From Clostridia bacterium (GTDB lineage Bacteria > Bacillota > Clostridia > Oscillospirales > CAG-272): a DNA stretch of 9,194 nucleotides. This document shows positions 1-6,963 of this stretch, in pieces. The stretch covers positions 1 to 9,194 of the forward strand of contig JAGALI010000162.1 in NCBI GenBank assembly GCA_017625275.1, read 5' to 3'. The notes below the pieces were generated by a model. That model did no database searches and was not told the origin of the DNA. It saw only the letters and a list, made by a program, of their open reading frames with translations. The stretch's first letter is position 1. Each line of letters starts with the position of its first letter. A program made the position numbers and the translations under genes.

Positions 1-386
1 AAAGCAATAATCTTAAGAATCGTTGATACGATCAAGTAGATTAGCATATATATTATCGGAGCTAAAATGATAACCGGAAAAGCCAACATCATTCCAATAG
101 CATTAGAATCATTTGATAGACCAACTAAGGTGTCCTTAATAGGCGTTAGTGATTCGACCATATCAGGGGATGATTGCATAAGGCTATCAATTGCCGAAAG
201 AATCGTTTCCTCGTCTAATGCTGATTTTGATATTAATTTTGCTAAAATGATAGAAAGAATTAACGATATTATAGTGGCTCCTAAATCAATAAGAGATTTA
301 TACAATCCCTTACGAAGCCCCTTTAAAAGACCAAAAACAGCAACCACTGCAATTGCTATGTATAGGCCCACTGTAACGCTTGTCAT
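1..386 (-). CDS. CvpA-like integral membrane protein, 3' end beyond window edge
   Basis: Reading the minus strand from the ATG at 386-384 gives 128 residues with no stop before the left edge, so the C-terminus is missing. The start is well supported: AGGAGAG lies at 398-392, five bases upstream, and a good promoter lies further out. Hydrophobic segments fall at about residues 4-22, 34-52 and 98-122. Between the first two is a basic loop (GLLKGLRKGLYKSLIDLG) that resembles the N-terminal helix-loop-helix of the CvpA (colicin V production protein) family. A more polar stretch at about 55-95 has several Asp, Glu and Ser residues and would form an extramembrane loop. CvpA proteins are inner-membrane proteins of poorly known function, and nothing here adds a specific role. 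The gene is divergent from spoVT. The family call rests on pattern only; another small polytopic protein is possible. Confidence 0.6.
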   Translation of the reverse strand, partial: MTSVTVGLYIAIAVVAVFGLLKGLRKGLYKSLIDLGATIISLILSIILAKLISKSALDEETILSAIDSLMQSSPDMVESLTPIKDTLVGLSNDSNAIGMMLAFPVIILAPIIYMLIYLIVSTILKIIA

Positions 387-391
387 GCCTT

Positions 392-463
392 CTCTCCTAA
401 TTCCATATATATTAAAGAATAATTATTAATTTTCATTTTATCATAACTTTTAGATCATTTCAA
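392..463 (-). promoter_or_regulatory. SigA-type promoter (435-463) and RBS (392-398) of the CvpA-like gene
   Basis: On the minus strand, a -35 TTGAAA (463-458) and a -10 TAAAAT (440-435) are separated by exactly 17 bp. A TG one base upstream of the -10 makes it an extended -10 (TGATAAAAT). Transcription should start near 428, giving a leader of about 40 bases that ends in the AGGAGAG ribosome-binding site. No operator palindrome is evident. Confidence 0.7.
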
Positions 464-558
464 GGGAAAACGGAAATTTAAAGGAAATATATCTGTTTTT
501 TTCAAATTCTCGCATAATTATCAAAAAGCTACAAACAATAACAAAGCAACAAATCAAA

Positions 559-564
559 AAGGAG
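559..564 (+). promoter_or_regulatory. Ribosome-binding site of spoVT
   Basis: AAGGAG lies nine bases before the ATG at 574 and supports that start. The 387-573 intergenic stretch also holds the divergent promoter described separately. A CATAAT at 513-518 could be the spoVT -10, but no convincing -35 accompanies it. Confidence 0.75.
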
Positions 565-573
565 ATTTTTCCA

Positions 574-1113
574 ATGAAGGCTACTGGAATTGTTCGTAGA
601 ATTGACGACCTTGGTCGCGTTGTCATACCAAAAGAAATCAGAAGAACTATGAGGATACACGAGGGTGCTCCTCTAGAAATCTACACCGGAAAAGACGGAG
701 AGGTTATTTTTAAAAAGTACTCACCTATCGGAGAGCTGGCGTCGTTTGCATCACAATATGTAGATACGCTTTATAAAACTTGCCAAATGGCTGTAATTGT
801 CACCGATAGAGACAGTGTTATAGCGAGTGCTGGCATATCAAAACGAGAATATATCGACAGACGTTTGTCTCAAGAATTTGAAAGCATTATAGAATCACGC
901 TCACTTTATAGTCACAAGCAAGGACATCAAGGAATTAGCATCGTAGATGGTGGTGCATCTTTTATTAAATATGCGATGCCAATCATTTCCGAGGGAGATG
1001 TTGTTGGTTGTGTAGCTTCCATCTACACAGGTGAGGACCAAAACGACAATTTAACCGAAGCAAAGCTTGTTCAAACAGCTGCTACTTTTCTTGGCAGACA
1101 ATTTGAAAGTTAA
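574..1113 (+). CDS. spoVT: Stage V sporulation protein T, AbrB-family transcription regulator
   Basis: This 179-residue protein matches the Bacillus subtilis SpoVT length (178). Residues 1-50 are a swapped-hairpin AbrB DNA-binding domain with the family signature TGIVRRIDDLGRVVIPKEIR and, further on, LEIYTGKDGEVIFKKYSP. This part is almost identical to the Bacillus protein as I remember it. Residues of about 55-178 form the GAF-like C-terminal domain, which is more diverged but keeps the ending pattern (A-A-x-F-L-x-R-Q). In Bacillus, SpoVT acts in the forespore and tunes SigG-dependent genes, so it points to an endospore former. The GAF-like domain is thought to sense a ligand that is not known. 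The gene stands alone: the upstream neighbour is divergent and a strong terminator follows immediately. No clear SigG promoter could be read upstream. Confidence 0.95.
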   Translation: MKATGIVRRIDDLGRVVIPKEIRRTMRIHEGAPLEIYTGKDGEVIFKKYSPIGELASFASQYVDTLYKTCQMAVIVTDRDSVIASAGISKREYIDRRLSQEFESIIESRSLYSHKQGHQGISIVDGGASFIKYAMPIISEGDVVGCVASIYTGEDQNDNLTEAKLVQTAATFLGRQFES

Positions 1114-1156
1114 AGACTTGGCAAGAAGGACTTCTCTTCTTGCCAAGTCTTTTTTA
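1112..1156 (+). terminator. Rho-independent terminator of spoVT
   Basis: A near-perfect inverted repeat starts at the stop codon. The left arm is 1112-1128, with core ACTTGGCAAGAAG; the loop is the seven bases 1129-1135; the right arm is 1136-1152. It is followed by TTTT. On the minus strand, facing the convergent amidase gene, the hairpin is followed only by a broken T run (CTTTAACTTT), so it may stop that transcript less efficiently. Confidence 0.93.
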
Positions 1157-1197
1157 TATTTTTCTTGATTTAATTTCAAATGTGTGATAGAATTTCA

Positions 1198-1761
1198 CTA
1201 TAGATTCAAAAAATCAAGAATACCGTTATATATTCCTCTAGCGAATAGCTCTGGGTTGTTTGCCATAAGATTGGCATCATACGGATTTGAAATGAATCCC
1301 AATTCAACAAGAACCGCTGGCATGCTTGTATTTTTCAATACATATAAGCCTGGACGCACCTTTATCCCTCTATTTCTAAGTCCTGTGGCTTCATTTAATC
1401 CTACTAGTATATCTTCTCCTAACTCCTCCGCTATTGATGGAACTGTATACACAAGGGCCTCTGTGCCACTCGCTGACGACGAGACAGAAGCATTAGTGTG
1501 TATACTTATGAAATAATCTGCTCCCCAAGAATTTGCACCATTAACTCTAGCCCTTAAGCTTGAGGCATTTGATGTTCCAAGCTGTGTTTCTGGTGTTGGG
1601 CGAGAAAGACGCACCTCAAAATTTCCATTATTCCTTAAAAGTGTAGCAAGACTTTGACCAACAGCATATGTAATATCCTGTTCTGCATAGCCATTACCCT
1701 CTGCTCCCGTATTTGGGCTTGATGGATTATGTCCTTGGTCTATATATATTTTTATTGCCAT
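1198..1761 (-). CDS. N-acetylmuramoyl-L-alanine amidase (Amidase_3), no signal peptide
   Basis: The 187-residue protein is essentially one zinc amidase domain that cleaves the bond between MurNAc and the stem-peptide L-alanine in peptidoglycan. Expected zinc ligands are visible: His11 in IYIDQGHN, Glu27 in YAEQD and His88 in FISIHTNAS. The catalytic Glu153 lies in VLVELGFISN. Between them, RLSRPTPETQLG and LRARVNGAN correspond to the usual TR-x(n)-L-x-x-R-x-x-x-AN region. The frame stays open upstream to 1848 and into the divergent ttcA, but the ATG at 1761 is chosen because AGGAGGG lies five bases before it and the domain begins at residue 3. No N-terminal hydrophobic segment or cell-wall-binding repeat is present, which is unusual for a secreted hydrolase. 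CwlD-type spore-cortex amidases and phage or mother-cell lysins share this fold. The fold is certain; the biological role is not. Confidence 0.9.
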   Translation of the reverse strand: MAIKIYIDQGHNPSSPNTGAEGNGYAEQDITYAVGQSLATLLRNNGNFEVRLSRPTPETQLGTSNASSLRARVNGANSWGADYFISIHTNASVSSSASGTEALVYTVPSIAEELGEDILVGLNEATGLRNRGIKVRPGLYVLKNTSMPAVLVELGFISNPYDANLMANNPELFARGIYNGILDFLNL

Positions 1762-1766
1762 AATTT

Positions 1767-1773
1767 CCCTCCT
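1767..1773 (-). promoter_or_regulatory. Ribosome-binding site that sets the amidase start
   Basis: AGGAGGG on the minus strand (1773-1767) lies five bases upstream of the ATG at 1761-1759. It argues against the longer frame starting at 1848, which would overlap the divergent ttcA coding region and add 29 residues with no family similarity. Confidence 0.85.
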
Positions 1774-1821
1774 ATACTTTCTACCACATATTTTATTCAA
1801 TTTTCCAAATGAGGTTACAAA

Positions 1822-2598
1822 ATGAAGGATTTTAAAAGCATACAACATATTTTAAGCCATACTCGCAAGGCTGTAGAAGAATATGATATGATACAAGACG
1901 GTGATAAAATTGCTGTTGGTATTTCCGGTGGCAAGGATTCACTAACCCTGCTTTGTGCTTTAGCAAAGCTAAAAGTCTTTATAGAAAAGGACTTTTCTAT
2001 TGTTGCTATCACTATTGACATGGGCTTTGACGGAGCTGATTTTTCTAAAATCTCCGCGCTTTGTGCTGATTTAGGTGTTGAATACCATATAGTGCCTACA
2101 CAGATTTATGAAATTATTTTCAATGTGCGCAAGGAGAAAAATCCTTGTTCTCTATGTGCTAGAATGAGGCGTGGTGCACTACACGATGCTGCCAAGGAGT
2201 ATGGATGTAACAAAATTGCCCTTGGTCACCATTATGACGATGTTGTTGAAACATTTATGCTAAATTTATTCTTCGAGGGAAGAATTGGTGCTTTTAGCCC
2301 TATTACATATCTTTCTAGAAAAGATTTAACTATGATACGACCATTAATTTATACTCAAGAAAAGGAAATAAAAGCATTTGCTTCAAAGGAAGAATTACCT
2401 GTTTATAAAAGTCCTTGTCCTGCAGATGGTCATACAGAACGCGCAAAAATGAAGGAAATGCTATTGCCCTTCGAGAAGGCTCACCCTGGACTTTATCATC
2501 GAATTTTAGGAGCAATTCAGCGTTCTGAGGTTGATGGTTTTCATGAAGATAAAATTGATTACGCTGAAAAGCAGCGTCGCAAAAACAATAAAAAGTAA
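1822..2598 (+). CDS. ttcA: TtcA-family tRNA 2-thiocytidine biosynthesis protein
   Basis: This 258-residue cytoplasmic protein belongs to the N-type ATP pyrophosphatase (PP-loop) family. The PP-loop SGGKDS is at residues 35-40, in AVGISGGKDSLTLL. A CxxC pair is at Cys109 and Cys112 (NPCSLCARMRRGAL), and a third cysteine, Cys199, lies in SPCPADGHTER. In E. coli TtcA the equivalent three cysteines hold a [4Fe-4S] cluster used to place sulfur on cytidine 32 of some tRNAs. The LGHHYDDVVETFMLNLFFEG segment (134-153) is the conserved second nucleotide-binding region. The protein is shorter than the roughly 310-residue E. coli enzyme, lacking N- and C-terminal extensions. GAGGT at 1811-1815 supports the start. 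The gene diverges from the amidase across 60 bp. The family is clear; the exact tRNA substrate is inferred by homology and could differ in this lineage. Confidence 0.88.
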   Translation: MKDFKSIQHILSHTRKAVEEYDMIQDGDKIAVGISGGKDSLTLLCALAKLKVFIEKDFSIVAITIDMGFDGADFSKISALCADLGVEYHIVPTQIYEIIFNVRKEKNPCSLCARMRRGALHDAAKEYGCNKIALGHHYDDVVETFMLNLFFEGRIGAFSPITYLSRKDLTMIRPLIYTQEKEIKAFASKEELPVYKSPCPADGHTERAKMKEMLLPFEKAHPGLYHRILGAIQRSEVDGFHEDKIDYAEKQRRKNNKK

Positions 2599-2636
2599 AA
2601 ATGCCGAGATTTTCTCGGCATTTTATTATTTTTTAT
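2598..2636. terminator. Bidirectional terminator between ttcA and potCD
   Basis: The left arm, 2598-2609 (core ATGCCGAGA), pairs with the right arm, 2613-2624, around a three-base T loop. The plus-strand transcript then reads TTTTATTATTTTTT, ending ttcA. The minus-strand transcript of potCD, whose stop is at 2626-2628, reads through the same hairpin and then a run of five T. One element therefore serves both convergent units. Confidence 0.9.
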
Positions 2637-4887
2637 CCTCTTTTGGTCCTGCTCTCAATTCGGGAGGAATTGAAATTTTAGTCATTGTAGAGGTGAAATC
2701 AAAGGTTTGTTTTGACGTCACAGGATTATTCCAATAAAGTCTTCTGCGATATCTTTTTTGAACATACTTAAATACAATAAACGCGATTATTGCAAGAGCA
2801 ATGATTATGCTAATCACATATATTGATACATTAAAGTTTGAGGAATCAACCTTTAAGCTTTCCCAGTTCTTATTAAGAGTAGCAAGATCCTCGTTTGAAA
2901 GATTTCTGTATGCATAGGTGTTAAAAAGCTCTGTAATATTGTCATCAATAACGGGATCATAGATTATCTCCTCATCGCCATCAAGGCTAGCAAGATAATC
3001 ATCGCTTTCAACAACAAGCTTGTTTGGAGATGCATAATAAATATACTCTGCATTTGCAATTGCTGGAGAGCCATATTCCTCATCAACCAAAAGCATAAAG
3101 TTTATATATGCCTGTGCGTGCTCCTTTTGCTCCTTTGAAACATCAGCAGGTATACACATTGCATCAGCGAACACATTGGTTATAGGATTACCACTTGCAT
3201 CGGTTGGATAGTAAAAATCAAGGTTTACACCATGCTTTTCAGCGTTATAAATCATTGAGAGCGCGTCACCTGCATAATATGCAGCAATCCACGCCTCGCC
3301 AGATTCCATTTTGTTATAAACCTCGTCCATAACATAGCTTTGAACGACTGGCTTTTGCTCCTTAAGGACATTGAGTGCATTTTCCCAATCCTGTACGCTT
3401 GGTGAATTTACATTTATACCAAGCTTATACATTGCTGTACCAAACGCATCTCTTGCATTATTGAACTGTAAAATCTTTCCTGAATACTTTTCGTTCCACA
3501 AAAGATCCCAGCCACCAACATCAGCCTCATCGACATAATCCGTATTATAAACAATACCAATTACACCATAAGTATACATAACAGAATAAACATCCTCGCC
3601 ATTATCATAAAATGGTGTCTTAAATTGATCCTTTAGGTTATTGTAATCAGGGATTGCTGTCAAAATTTCATCTCGTGACGAAATTGGCTGAATAAGGTCT
3701 TCTTTTATTAATCTCTCTATCATGTAATCAGACGGAACTATTACATCATAGCCACCTGCCCCACCCTTTAGCTTAGCATAAAGGTCTTCGTTGCTTGCAA
3801 AGGTGGTATAATTGACCTTGACCTTAATTTTTTTATCATACTTTTCAGAAAGGATTTTCGAATAGTATTTTTCAAATTCTGCGTTTACATCAGTTATTGG
3901 CTCTCCATCCTCTCCCTCGCTACCATCAGAGATGTATTCTCCCCAGTTGTAAACATTAACAGTCACAACCTCTGTCATCGAAGTGCTTATAAAGAGTCCT
4001 GCTGTAAGAAGCGCTATTGCACCAAAGGTAGATGCAAGCACAATTTTTACAGTTTTCTTCTGCTTTTGAGTTAAAACCTTTTTCTCCTTATTGTCACTTG
4101 AAGAAACATTAGACACAATGAGGAGAATTAAAATACTAACAAAAATAAGTGCAGAAAGTGCGTACATATCAGGTGTTACGCGCTTTTTAGTCATCGAATA
4201 AATTCTTATTGGCAAGGTTTCAAAGCCACTACCAATTGTAAAATAACTGATTACAAAGTCATCAAGAGACAAGGTAAATGCCATAATAAGACCTGAAATA
4301 ATACCAGGCATAATTTGTGGCAATTCAACCTTCAAAAATGATTGCATTGGTGTACATCCAAGGTCAAGGGCTGCCTCTGGCAGATGCCTGTCCATTTGCT
4401 TGAACTTTGGCATAACAGATAAAATTACATAAGGCAAGTTAAAGGTAATATGAGCTATAAGTACTGTTCCAAAGCCCAAAATGGTCTTTGAATTAACAAT
4501 AGAGCCCACAAAAACGAACAAAAGCATCATCGAAATACCTGTAACAATCTCTGGGTTCATCATAGGTATATTCGTTACTGACATTGTCCCATTTTTCAAC
4601 GCCTTATTTTTCATCTTATTTATTCCGTATGCTGCAAGAGTGCCTATTACAGTTGAAATTATTGCTGATAACACAGCTAATATCAATGTATTTTTTAGCG
4701 CCTCCATAGTTGCTGCATCATTAAACAATTCTCTATACCATCTAAGAGAAAATCCCTCAAAGGTATTTGTGCTACTAGATGAGTTGAACGAGAACAAAAT
4801 AAGAACAGCAATTGGCATATACAAGAATATGAAAATTAATGCAGTATAAATACTGTTAACATTTTTAATTTTATTCAGCTTCATCAT
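2626..4887 (-). CDS. potCD: Polyamine ABC importer permease-substrate-binding fusion (PotC-PotD)
   Basis: This 753-residue fusion combines two proteins that are usually separate. Residues 1 to about 262 are a PotC-type permease with about six helices and the coupling motif EAALDLG at 171-177 leading to LPQIMPGI. A lysine-rich linker (265-281) leads into a seventh helix (about 281-301). Residues of about 307-680 are a PotD-like binding protein that would face outside, with YNWGEYI (313-319), GGYDVIVPSDY (378-388), YGVIGIVYNTDY (440-451) and DLLWNEKYSGKI (461-472). An eighth helix (about 687-707) and a basic cytoplasmic tail (KRYRRR, then about 38 residues) end the chain. No separate PotD or lipoprotein signal is nearby. 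The start overlaps the potB stop (ATGA), and GGAGGT lies eight bases upstream. By homology it imports spermidine or putrescine, but several pocket residues differ from E. coli PotD. There is no sign of an assembly artefact: the frame is open throughout. Confidence 0.93.
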   Translation of the reverse strand: MMKLNKIKNVNSIYTALIFIFLYMPIAVLILFSFNSSSSTNTFEGFSLRWYRELFNDAATMEALKNTLILAVLSAIISTVIGTLAAYGINKMKNKALKNGTMSVTNIPMMNPEIVTGISMMLLFVFVGSIVNSKTILGFGTVLIAHITFNLPYVILSVMPKFKQMDRHLPEAALDLGCTPMQSFLKVELPQIMPGIISGLIMAFTLSLDDFVISYFTIGSGFETLPIRIYSMTKKRVTPDMYALSALIFVSILILLIVSNVSSSDNKEKKVLTQKQKKTVKIVLASTFGAIALLTAGLFISTSMTEVVTVNVYNWGEYISDGSEGEDGEPITDVNAEFEKYYSKILSEKYDKKIKVKVNYTTFASNEDLYAKLKGGAGGYDVIVPSDYMIERLIKEDLIQPISSRDEILTAIPDYNNLKDQFKTPFYDNGEDVYSVMYTYGVIGIVYNTDYVDEADVGGWDLLWNEKYSGKILQFNNARDAFGTAMYKLGINVNSPSVQDWENALNVLKEQKPVVQSYVMDEVYNKMESGEAWIAAYYAGDALSMIYNAEKHGVNLDFYYPTDASGNPITNVFADAMCIPADVSKEQKEHAQAYINFMLLVDEEYGSPAIANAEYIYYASPNKLVVESDDYLASLDGDEEIIYDPVIDDNITELFNTYAYRNLSNEDLATLNKNWESLKVDSSNFNVSIYVISIIIALAIIAFIVFKYVQKRYRRRLYWNNPVTSKQTFDFTSTMTKISIPPELRAGPKEDKK

Positions 4888-5699
4888 ATAATTACACCTC
4901 CATCATCGTCGGCATACTTGTTCATTATAGTCATGCTGATGATGATCAAGATCATAAGCACAAAAGACATAGATGCTCCGAGGTTATAGTTATATGCGGT
5001 TTGGAACTGACGCTCTATTGTATCACCAATAAGGTCAAAGTTACCACCACCGAGCTTTTGAGAAATATAGAAGGTACTAATTGATGGAACAAACACCATT
5101 GTAATTCCAGAAATTATACCTGGTACACTCAGTGGAAAAACAACCTTAGTTATTACAAAAAATGGATTGCATCCAAGATCAGATGCTGCCTCGTATAATC
5201 TAAAGTCTATTTTTGAAAGTACTGAGTGCAAAGGAAGGATCATATATGGTAAGAAGTTATAAACCATACCGAGAATTACTGCCCCTGCAGTATTTATCAT
5301 ATGGAACTCTGACCCAAGCAAGGAATTTATAATTCCAGAATCCTCCAAAAGTGCCATCCACGAATATGTTCTAATAAGGAAATTCATCCACATAGGAAGC
5401 ATAACGAGCATTATAAGGATTTTTTGTGTTTTAGGCTTTGCCTTAGCAATAAAATACGCTATAGGATACGCTATAACAAGACATATAACTGTTGCCAAAA
5501 ATGCAAAGCATACAGAACGCAAGAAAATCTCAAGATAGCTCGGCTGAGCAAGCTCTACTATATTAGAAAAGCTGAATTTACCATCAGCATTCGTGAATGC
5601 ATAGTAGATAACAAAGATAAGCGGTGCAACAATGAACAATACCGACCATACGATATGAGGTGCAGCCGCCGCCCTTTGAAGCAAGGACTTTTTGTTCAT
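4884..5699 (-). CDS. potB: Polyamine ABC importer permease, PotB type
   Basis: This 271-residue integral membrane protein has about six predicted helices (near 13-34, 62-86, 92-112, 137-160, 192-212 and 244-262). It carries the permease coupling motif EAASDLG at 170-176, followed by KVVFPLSVPGI; this loop docks onto the ATPase. The N-terminus LLQRAAAAPHIVWSVLFIVAPLIFVIYYAF and the segment LPMWMNFLIRTYSWMALL are typical of PotB. It should pair with the PotC half of potCD to form the translocation channel. The start overlaps the potA stop by four bases (5696-5699, ATGA). The best AGGAGG lies about 13 bases upstream, further than ideal, so translation is probably coupled to potA. The stop also overlaps the potCD start by four bases. 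Confidence 0.94.
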   Translation of the reverse strand: MNKKSLLQRAAAAPHIVWSVLFIVAPLIFVIYYAFTNADGKFSFSNIVELAQPSYLEIFLRSVCFAFLATVICLVIAYPIAYFIAKAKPKTQKILIMLVMLPMWMNFLIRTYSWMALLEDSGIINSLLGSEFHMINTAGAVILGMVYNFLPYMILPLHSVLSKIDFRLYEAASDLGCNPFFVITKVVFPLSVPGIISGITMVFVPSISTFYISQKLGGGNFDLIGDTIERQFQTAYNYNLGASMSFVLMILIIISMTIMNKYADDDGGVII

Positions 5700-6826
5700 T
5701 CTGTTTCCGTTTCCTCCTCGATAATATCAGAAAGATGGTCATGCTCATCGCTAAATGATGAGTAGTCGCCAAACATGCCAGAAAATTCGGACTTTTTCAT
5801 TATATGAATTGCATCAGGCTCTATGTAAAGTCCTATTTTTTGCGATGGTGCTACATAGTCAGTTGATTGTATCATCCACTTGAAATTGTTTATTGTAACG
5901 ATAATTTCATAATGGACGCCCTTAAAGGTAACAGAATCGACAATTCCACAAAGCATTCCCTTCTCTGGTGCTACAACATCAACATCCTCTGGACGAATAA
6001 CTACATCAACAGGCTCATTCTTTTCAAAGCCCTTATCAAGACATTCAAATTCCTGTCCTGAAAATCTTACCTTATAGTCATCAAGCATAATTCCATCAAT
6101 TATGTTACTCTCACCAATGAAGTCAGCAACAAACGCATTCTCAGGCTCATTATAAATATCTGTTGGAGTTCCAATTTGTTGGATTTTGCCATTTGCCATA
6201 ACAACAACAGTATCAGACATGCTAAGCGCTTCCTCTTGGTCGTGAGTTACATATATGAATGTAATGCCTGTTTTTCTTTGAATATTTTTAAGCTCATTTT
6301 GCATATCCTTACGAAGCTTCAGGTCGAGTGCACCCAAAGGCTCGTCAAGCAAAAGAACTCTTGGTTTATTAACAAGTGCGCGTGCAATAGCAACTCTCTG
6401 CTGTTGTCCACCAGAAAGAAGGTTTACATCTCTTTTTTCAAAGCCCCTAAGGTTAACCATAGTGAGCATTTCCTCTACACGCTCATAAATTTCTTCTTCA
6501 GATATTTTTTTCAATCGAAGAGCAAAAGCAATGTTTTCATAAACATTAAGATGCGGAAACAACGCATACTTTTGGAATACGGTGTTTACCGAACGCTTGT
6601 ATGGCGGCAAATCATTAATCATTTCACCGTCAAACATTACCTCTCCACTATCTGGAGTAACAAATCCTGCTATTATACGTAGGGTTGTGGTCTTTCCACA
6701 TCCAGATGGGCCAAGCAATGTGATAAATTCCTTCTCATAGACATTTAGGTCTATGTTATCAAGAATAATTTCTCCGTCGAAGGATTTAGCAACGCCTTTT
6801 AACTCAATGATCTTTTTTTGGTTCAT
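5696..6826 (-). CDS. potA: Polyamine ABC importer ATP-binding protein, PotA type
   Basis: The 376-residue ATPase powers the importer from the cytoplasm. Visible motifs are Walker A GPSGCGKTT (39-47), Q-loop Gln85 in TVFQKYALFPH, the signature LSGGQQQR (137-144), Walker B VLLLDEP (157-163), D-loop GALD (165-168) and H-loop His195 in VTHDQEEAL. Residues of about 235-345 form the TOBE-type regulatory domain (VIRPEDVDV at 276-284, FKGVHYEI at 301-308), as in PotA. The C-terminal tail is acidic (from 360, EHDHLSDIIEEETETE). The frame is open upstream to an ATG at 6901, but that codon sits at the predicted transcription start, so the ATG at 6826 is chosen. It is preceded by a modest GGGGAT. It is the first gene of the operon and overlaps potB by four bases. 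Confidence 0.94.
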   Translation of the reverse strand: MNQKKIIELKGVAKSFDGEIILDNIDLNVYEKEFITLLGPSGCGKTTTLRIIAGFVTPDSGEVMFDGEMINDLPPYKRSVNTVFQKYALFPHLNVYENIAFALRLKKISEEEIYERVEEMLTMVNLRGFEKRDVNLLSGGQQQRVAIARALVNKPRVLLLDEPLGALDLKLRKDMQNELKNIQRKTGITFIYVTHDQEEALSMSDTVVVMANGKIQQIGTPTDIYNEPENAFVADFIGESNIIDGIMLDDYKVRFSGQEFECLDKGFEKNEPVDVVIRPEDVDVVAPEKGMLCGIVDSVTFKGVHYEIIVTINNFKWMIQSTDYVAPSQKIGLYIEPDAIHIMKKSEFSGMFGDYSSFSDEHDHLSDIIEEETETE

Positions 6827-6905
6827 TTCTATCCCCGTTCTTTCATAGATTTGACCTACTGCGACAAAAATCTTCTTTTCTCGCGCGTAATAGTAAATCA
6901 ATTGA

Positions 6906-6934
6906 ATTATAACAGATTATAGGGGTCTATGCAA
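6906..6934 (-). promoter_or_regulatory. Consensus SigA promoter of the potA-potB-potCD operon
   Basis: On the minus strand, -35 TTGCAT (6934-6929) and -10 TATAAT (6911-6906) are 17 bp apart, matching consensus at five and six of six positions. Transcription should start near 6899, leaving a leader of about 73 bases before the potA ATG at 6826. The leader contains a weak GATTT/AAATC pairing but no convincing riboswitch or terminator. The promoter lies just downstream of the M50 protease stop, so the pot operon is likely transcribed independently of that gene pair. Confidence 0.85.
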
Positions 6935-6963
6935 TACTTTTAATAAAAAAATATAAAATATTT

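Noticed and set aside
67..429. Open plus-strand frame of 120 codons
   Set aside because: It lies antisense to the CvpA-like gene, has no ribosome-binding site, and its translation resembles no protein. The minus-strand reading has clear membrane segments, a promoter and a ribosome-binding site.
513..518. CATAAT as a possible -10, or CATnnTA-like SigG element, for spoVT
   Set aside because: No acceptable -35 was found at 16-18 bp upstream for SigA, and the SigG match is incomplete. It is left as a possibility only.
1184..1516. Open plus-strand frame of 110 codons opposite the amidase
   Set aside because: It covers the amidase catalytic region in antisense, begins just after a terminator, and has no ribosome-binding site.
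1773..1778. TATACT as a possible -10 for ttcA
   Set aside because: The nearby TTGCCA is only 12 bp upstream, and the hexamers at correct spacing (such as TTTATT) match poorly.
4481..4849. Open plus-strand frame of 122 codons inside potCD with hydrophobic stretches
   Set aside because: It mirrors the permease helices on the opposite strand; such shadows are often hydrophobic. No start signal was seen.
6176..6682. Open plus-strand frame of 168 codons inside potA
   Set aside because: It is antisense to the most conserved ATPase motifs, has no ribosome-binding site, and its composition is rich in Cys, Asn and Phe as expected from reversed coding sequence.
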